From positions 1 through 10,709 of the forward strand of contig WAML01000079.1 in assembly GCA_015522345.1 (NCBI GenBank): a stretch of 10,709 nt of DNA, in the 5' to 3' direction. The notes under the pieces were generated by a model. It was not told the origin of the DNA, searched no databases, and worked only from the letters and a program-made list of their open reading frames with translations. The position numbers and the translations under genes were made by a program. Source of the stretch: Desulfurococcales archaeon (GTDB lineage Archaea; Thermoproteota; Thermoprotei_A; Sulfolobales; Desulfurococcaceae). Below, in pieces: positions 7,224 to 10,709 of the stretch. Numbering within the stretch: the stretch's first letter is position 1; each line of letters starts with the position of its first letter.

Positions 7224-7784
7224 TCAAATATCAAGTAGCTTTTTTATTAAATGGTAGAAGTCTGTTGCATGTCTTGGTTTGAACCATTTGATGTCTTTGT
7301 TTATGCTCCAGAACCCGTAGTTTGTGTGGTCGCCTGTTCCATCGGGCATGGGCTTCATCCCGTGATCGCTTATTATCAGCACAGCTGTGTAGGTCTCGTT
7401 AACAACTTTCTTTACATCTCCTGCAACCCTGTTTAGTTCAAGGTATGCTTTTAATAGTTCTTTTCGGCACTTGGTTATGCATACGTGTCCTATTATGTCT
7501 GCTAGGTCGAACCATGCCATTAGGAGTCTCCATGTTTCATTGACTAGTTTGCCGTAGAATACTTTCTTCCTGATCTCATGCCATTTCCATACAGTATTAA
7601 GGTATTCTCTAACTCCTTTCCTAAGAGCAAGGACATATTCTTCATGTGGTTCACTAGGCTCGTTTATTACTGGGACAAAAACAGGTATACTCTGGTCTGT
7701 TAAGTCGAAGATAGTTTTGTGTTTTAGAAGCGATTTATTGACTAGCTTCGGCTTGACCTCTATACCTAGTTTCTTGCTAGTTCT
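7224..7784 (-). pseudogene. C-terminal half of an alkaline-phosphatase-superfamily (type I phosphodiesterase-like) enzyme
   Basis: One minus-strand frame is open for 186 codons, from a TAG at 7785-7787 down to a TGA at 7224-7226, but its only start codon is an internal ATG at 7520. Homologous-looking sequence runs unbroken through that ATG (NETWRLL-MAWFDLAD), so the ATG is not a true start. Surviving metal-binding motifs are D-x-x-G-H in WFDLADIIGH, the D-H pair in LIISDHGM (nt about 7362-7367), and the last histidine in GDHTNYGFWS. The N-terminal half with the nucleophile Ser/Thr and first aspartate is absent, so the product cannot be catalytic. Members hydrolyse phosphodiester or phosphomonoester bonds and often sit in cell-surface or glycan loci. 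The 5' end runs into a membrane-protein remnant in another frame, pointing to a deletion junction. Confidence 0.75.
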
Positions 7785-7936
7785 CTAGGTTTTGTTAGCC
7801 GCTTATAGTTTAACCAGCCTGCTAATATAGCCATTGGTACATACACCACTACTACGAATATAAGTGTGAATACTATCAGTAGAGGATATGTTTCTCAGAG
7901 ACGGTACTTGCTTAAACAATAACCTATATTGTATAA
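7766..7936 (-). pseudogene. Remnant of a membrane-protein gene
   Basis: A minus-strand frame from 7936 to a TAG at 7766-7768 carries LYNIGYCLSKYRL, an in-frame TGA at 7895-7897, then ETYPLL. A clear transmembrane helix follows (IVFTLIFVVVVYVPMAILAGW), and then a basic cytoplasmic-type tail, LNYKRLTKPRELARN. The strong hydrophobic segment and smooth sequence across the TGA suggest a former multi-pass membrane protein broken by a nonsense change and lacking its N-terminal part. The 3' end overlaps the phosphatase remnant (7766-7784) in a frame one base off, so the apparent C-terminus may be made by the fusion. I cannot name the family. Confidence 0.5.
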
Positions 7937-8035
7937 TTACGAGGTTCAAGAACCTAAACATAGTAAATCATGAGCCATGACCTCGCCTAAAATATATTAT
8001 TTATGAGAAACTCGTGTTTATTCATTACCATACCA

Positions 8036-8890
8036 CTATTGATATATTGCAAGTATGTTTTCCCCTATATCAAACACTTTTTTCAATGCTATTTTATATC
8101 CATGTTTTTCGAGAAACTCATACACCTGTTTCCTATTTTCATAGAATGTCTCGATTAGCATGTAGGGTTTATAGCTACGAATAATTTTTTCTGCTCCTCG
8201 CAACACATGCATTTCATAACCTTCTACGTCTATCTTAATGAAATCTACTTTCTCCAAACCAATAGATTCCACGAGATCGTCTAAAGTTATTGTTTCTACG
8301 TATATGTAATCATAGTATTCGCTATCCTTAATAGTCTTGTTTATACGGGAATGACCAGATACTGTTGCTAGTGCAAATCTTACTTTTTCTCCGCTCTTGT
8401 CAGATATAGCGTAGGGCACTATTTCCACGTTCCTTAGCCTATTCAATGCCACGTTCGCTTTGAGATACACTCTGTTTCTAGGATCAGGTTCAACGGCTAC
8501 TATTCTTCCTTCTCTACATATATCGGCTAATCTCACCGTGTACATTCCAATATGAGCACCTATATCCAGTACTACACACCTCGGCGCAATTCCTGAAACT
8601 AGCTCCTTAACTTCATTTAAAGGCTCTGTTTCATCACCCATTAATACCCTAAATATTTCTCTACAAAATGATGTAAACCTGTAGCCATCATAACTTATGA
8701 ATACACAGTCCCTGAGGGAAAACGGCTTATCAAACCAGTTCCACTCCATGTATACTTTTTTACTAAGGTATTTCAGTACTTTCCGAAAAGTTCTATTTGC
8801 CAATAACTTGAACGCACACATTTCACTATCCATTTTGTAACCAAACCTATTCTCAACGATCTGCCTAAACAATTGTATCACCCACATCAT
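8036..8890 (-). CDS. FkbM-family SAM-dependent methyltransferase
   Basis: A 284-residue class I methyltransferase of the FkbM type, which usually O-methylates sugars or other secondary metabolites. The Rossmann core starts near residue 105. Motif I is VVLDIGAHIGMYT at 106-118 (SAM-binding glycine loop), and the strand-2 acid E134 lies in VAVEPDPRNRVYL. FkbM hallmarks follow: ISDKSGE at 162-168 and the long signature VDFIKIDVEGYEMHVLRGA at 215-233. Residues 1-100 are a less conserved, Phe- and Arg-rich N-terminal extension. The gene appears intact. Two ATG codons are adjacent at the start (8885-8890) and either could be used; no good Shine-Dalgarno is seen, but a 13-base palindrome lies four bases upstream. 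It lies 143 bases downstream of the truncated glycosyltransferase on the same strand, consistent with a role in decorating surface glycans. Confidence 0.88.
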   Translation of the reverse strand: MMWVIQLFRQIVENRFGYKMDSEMCAFKLLANRTFRKVLKYLSKKVYMEWNWFDKPFSLRDCVFISYDGYRFTSFCREIFRVLMGDETEPLNEVKELVSGIAPRCVVLDIGAHIGMYTVRLADICREGRIVAVEPDPRNRVYLKANVALNRLRNVEIVPYAISDKSGEKVRFALATVSGHSRINKTIKDSEYYDYIYVETITLDDLVESIGLEKVDFIKIDVEGYEMHVLRGAEKIIRSYKPYMLIETFYENRKQVYEFLEKHGYKIALKKVFDIGENILAIYQ

Positions 8891-8894
8891 TTAT

Positions 8895-8907
8895 TCAGGT
8901 AACCTGA
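8895..8907. repeat. 13-base palindrome upstream of the FkbM gene
   Basis: TCAGGTAACCTGA is perfectly symmetric about its central base and ends four bases before the first ATG of the minus-strand FkbM gene. Such placement would suit an operator overlapping the leader or start region. Read as RNA, its AGGT could also be a weak ribosome site. Chance is possible at this length. Confidence 0.35.
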
Positions 8908-9033
8908 CTTATTTCTACTTCATAGAGGTATTATGTAATAGTTATTATTGTAACAGTATGTCCGTATCAGTAATTGCAAGCATTAACATACACTCCCCCT
9001 GTAAGAGATGTGTTTCTCAACTACTCTAACTAT

Positions 9034-9792
9034 TTATTTCTTATAGTTGTTTTCCTCTATTATACTCCTTATTTTCTCGTAGTAGTTTCTTGCTTCTCTA
9101 GTATTTGGGACTGAGCCTATGATGTAGAATGTGTATTCTGGTAAGTGTTTGGCGACTTGTACTATGAACTCGTATCTTTTTTCTGGAGAGAATCTTCCTA
9201 TTGAGACAATATTGTTTCTCCTATTATAGTTGTCTAGCTTGAGGTACTTGTCTATGTCTACGGGTGGGTAGACTACTAGTGCTTTTCTATTAAATACTTT
9301 GTGTATAATGCTCTGGGAGTACCGTGAGTTGGTTAGTAATAGTGTTTCTACATGTTTTTTGATAAGCCTTTTCTCGACTATATAGTATGGTGTGAAATAG
9401 AGTCTCCAGAACCCCGTCTCGTACTTATGGTAGCTCGTATCCCATAGTATGAAGGTGGGGAAGTGCATATAGGTAATATCTGCATTAGATACAAGTATGT
9501 CTCCATGAGTATTCACGATGACATCACATATCCTCCTAAGACCGGGTATGAGAAGAGATGATAGGAGACGCTTATAGATAGTGAATCTCTTCAGGGGAAC
9601 CGATAAAACAACTTCTCTATCAGGACGTGGAACTCTACCCCACAGCTTCTCTACTCTACTCCAGTTAGTCCTATCAATACTAGCCAATACAACCCTATAG
9701 CCACGCTCCCTAAGAGCACCAATAGTCTCAAGACAAAGCCTCTCCCCACCACCCAGCGGATCAAGACTAGTATGCACAACACAAACCCACAT
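9034..9792 (-). pseudogene. GT4-type glycosyltransferase, truncated after the first part of the C-terminal domain
   Basis: The 252-residue frame resembles GT-B family 4 enzymes, closest in motif pattern to ALG11/ALG2-like mannosyltransferases. The N-terminal donor/acceptor loop is PLGGGER at 12-18. LTNSRYSQ at 153-160 ends the N-terminal domain, followed by VVYPPVDI at 173-180, the SIGRFSPEKR motif at 197-206, and YIIGS at 223-227. Family members are normally about 350-400 residues. Here the protein stops at IIEENNYKK, before the region that holds the nucleotide-sugar-binding E-x7-E motif, and none of the three frames after the stop (9033-8891) resumes it. It is therefore probably inactive, although the start (ATG at 9792) looks normal. 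A TATA-like run lies at 9803-9814. Parts are clearly richer in G+C than the left half; bases 9721-9780 are 50% G+C. The role would be assembly of a surface or lipid-linked glycan. Confidence 0.7.
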
Positions 9793-9962
9793 AAAAACAC
9801 AACAATATAAAAAGAGTACGAAACACCTAAATATAGAGTGCTCTCAAATATAGGACACCACGTATGCAGTGACTCTCATACCTTGGCTACTCGGTCTACT
9901 CAAAAACAACAAAAGAAGATAAGAAAAAGAAACTACTAGTCTATCAACTATTGATGAATTAA

Positions 9963-10460
9963 GGCTTGGGAGGTATTTTATTGGATATACACTCCACTCT
10001 ATGAGCTTACGATCCCGGCAAATATGCTGTTTGAACTAAACACTTAGATAACAACACAACGATAAAAAGACAATATATCTTAAGGATATTTAAAGCACCA
10101 GCTCTTGAATTCAGCATCTTTAATCCTTATATTCCCAAAGTTCTCTCCATCGACTATAGAGGTATCAATAATACCTTACGTAATTTAAGTGCTTGACTCT
10201 AGATCCGCAGACACTACCAGAAGCTGCTAAACTCACAGGACTACTAGTTGAACTACTTGAAACATACTATTTGCTCAACACAAAAAACTAGTGATGACGT
10301 CGTTTAAAATGAGGTCATGCTGACTGGAAGAATAACATACAAAATTGATGCAAAGGACATAAAAGAAACATCAGAAAATATACTATAGACATGTGAAATA
10401 ATAGGGATAGGAGAAGCTAGGCTTAACTGCTTTGACACAATAACACAGAAAACAAAATAA
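9963..10460 (+). pseudogene. Decayed gene, probably CRISPR endoribonuclease Cas6-like
   Basis: This 900-base right flank has no intact gene, but plus-strand pieces look like one eroded protein. In order: AYDPGKYAV (10005-10031); RQYILRIFKAPALEFSIFNP (from about 10068); then, in another frame, LDPQTLPEAAKLTGLLVELL (from 10199) running on to ETYY. Back in the first frame comes VMLTGRITYKIDAKDIKE (from 10314), a TAG at 10386, and CEIIGIGEARLNCFDTIT (from 10092+300). The last piece matches the Cas6 glycine-rich loop G-x-G-x-x-R-x-x-G-F-G-x-I, with both late glycines changed to Cys (TGC) and Asp (GAC), each one base from GGC. The order F-x-x-P, helix with TLP, G-x-I-T-Y and Gly-rich loop agrees with what I recall of crenarchaeal Cas6. 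In-frame stops at 10002, 10032, 10194 and 10386, and a shortened gap between 10289 and 10311, show it is not functional. Cas6 identity is an inference from motif order. Confidence 0.55.
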
Positions 10461-10506
10461 TTTTGTCTTAATTAAGAACAAACAAAACTAAGAGTTTATA
10501 AAAGAA

Positions 10507-10618
10507 AGAGGTTCAAACTATGTACATATCCCACAACAAAATGATGTATCGATATATTGGATTTTCGTATGATGCTGTTCTAATAACAGCTTATATACAT
10601 TCATATAATTTGGTATAA
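10507..10618 (+). CDS. Possible 32-residue micro-ORF with ribosome site
   Basis: AGAGGT (10507-10512) stands seven bases before ATG 10520, and the frame closes at TAA 10616-10618 after 32 residues (MYISHNKMMYRYIGF...). A TTTATAAA element lies at 10495-10502, but it is too close to drive a transcript that includes the ribosome site. The peptide is Tyr- and Met-rich, with no recognisable motif. It may be a chance frame in the debris after the Cas6-like relic. Confidence 0.2.
10574..10590. repeat. 6-bp inverted repeat with 5-base loop
   Basis: GCTGTT (10574-10579) and AACAGC (10585-10590) flank CTAAT. It lies inside the possible micro-ORF and just before a TTATATAC run. It is short and may be accidental. 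Confidence 0.25.
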
Positions 10619-10654
10619 AGAAGTAATCCTCTACTGTATATAGGAGCGAATAGG

Positions 10655-10678
10655 TACTTATAACTATAGTTGTAAGTA
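10655..10678. repeat. 24-base near-palindrome near the right edge
   Basis: Two 10-base arms, TACTTATAAC (10655-10664) and GTTGTAAGTA (10669-10678), pair around TATA with nine Watson-Crick pairs and one G-T wobble. The centre, AACTATAGTT, is a perfect palindrome. No gene is visible around it, so it may belong to the promoter or operator of a gene beyond the window, or be a transcript end. Confidence 0.45.
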
Positions 10679-10709
10679 GAAGAACAACAGTAAGTAACCT
10701 GTTCTCGAC

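Noticed and set aside
7251..7436. Plus-strand open frame of 61 codons
   Set aside because: It is antisense to the phosphatase remnant, whose minus-strand frame shows clear family motifs; the plus-strand frame has none.
7942..7955. AGGTTC-AA-GAACCT, resembling a tRNA T-arm
   Set aside because: The loop is only two bases and no acceptor, D or anticodon arm can be built around it.
9956..10034. Alternative frame reading ELRLGRYFIGYTLHSMSL as the N-terminal part of the decayed gene
   Set aside because: It looks protein-like and could be the pre-frameshift N-terminus of the Cas6-like relic, but the competing frame (GLGGILLDIHSTL) looks equally plausible, so I left the assignment open.
10291..10323. 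C/D box guide RNA: GTGATGA at 10291-10297 and CTGA at 10320-10323
   Set aside because: The boxes match the consensus, but the 22-base spacing is too long for a C to D' half and no matching second pair of boxes follows. The stretch is better explained as part of the decayed Cas6-like gene.
9793..10709. CRISPR array
   Set aside because: No direct repeat of 20 or more bases at regular spacing is visible here, despite the Cas6-like relic.

Overview
The window reads as a low-G+C hyperthermophilic crenarchaeon, most likely Desulfurococcales and Staphylothermus-like. The case rests on three things: Shine-Dalgarno sequences that match the archaeal 16S tail (GAGGTGAT before the gene ending at 2035), frequent GTG and TTG starts with many ATA and AGA/AGG codons, and a class II lysyl-tRNA synthetase beside a stand-alone TRAM protein. 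The genus is an inference.

The left part (1-6741) is compact and looks intact. The tail of an unidentified gene overlaps a threonine ammonia-lyase (66-1337). Convergent to it is a two-gene minus-strand unit: an unrecognised 189-residue protein followed by a HAD phosphatase. A plus-strand run follows: TRAM protein, a 115-residue unknown, lysyl-tRNA synthetase (with a roughly 65-residue insertion), then an HD-domain dNTPase-like phosphohydrolase with its own promoter-like sequence.

The right part (6742-10709) is different. It is sparsely coding and rich in broken genes. It holds an imperfect hairpin after the HD gene, a possible one-helix membrane protein, the C-terminal half of an alkaline-phosphatase-superfamily enzyme abutting a membrane-protein scrap, an intact FkbM methyltransferase, and a family 4 glycosyltransferase that stops before its acceptor-side catalytic half. 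The last 900 bases contain a decayed plus-strand gene whose surviving pieces resemble the CRISPR endoribonuclease Cas6. No CRISPR array is visible here.

The methyltransferase, glycosyltransferase and phosphatase remnants suggest a surface-glycan locus that has been reshuffled and partly lost. I see no complete new system. The most interesting points are the Cas6-like relic, the fused pseudogene pair and the insertion in lysyl-tRNA synthetase.
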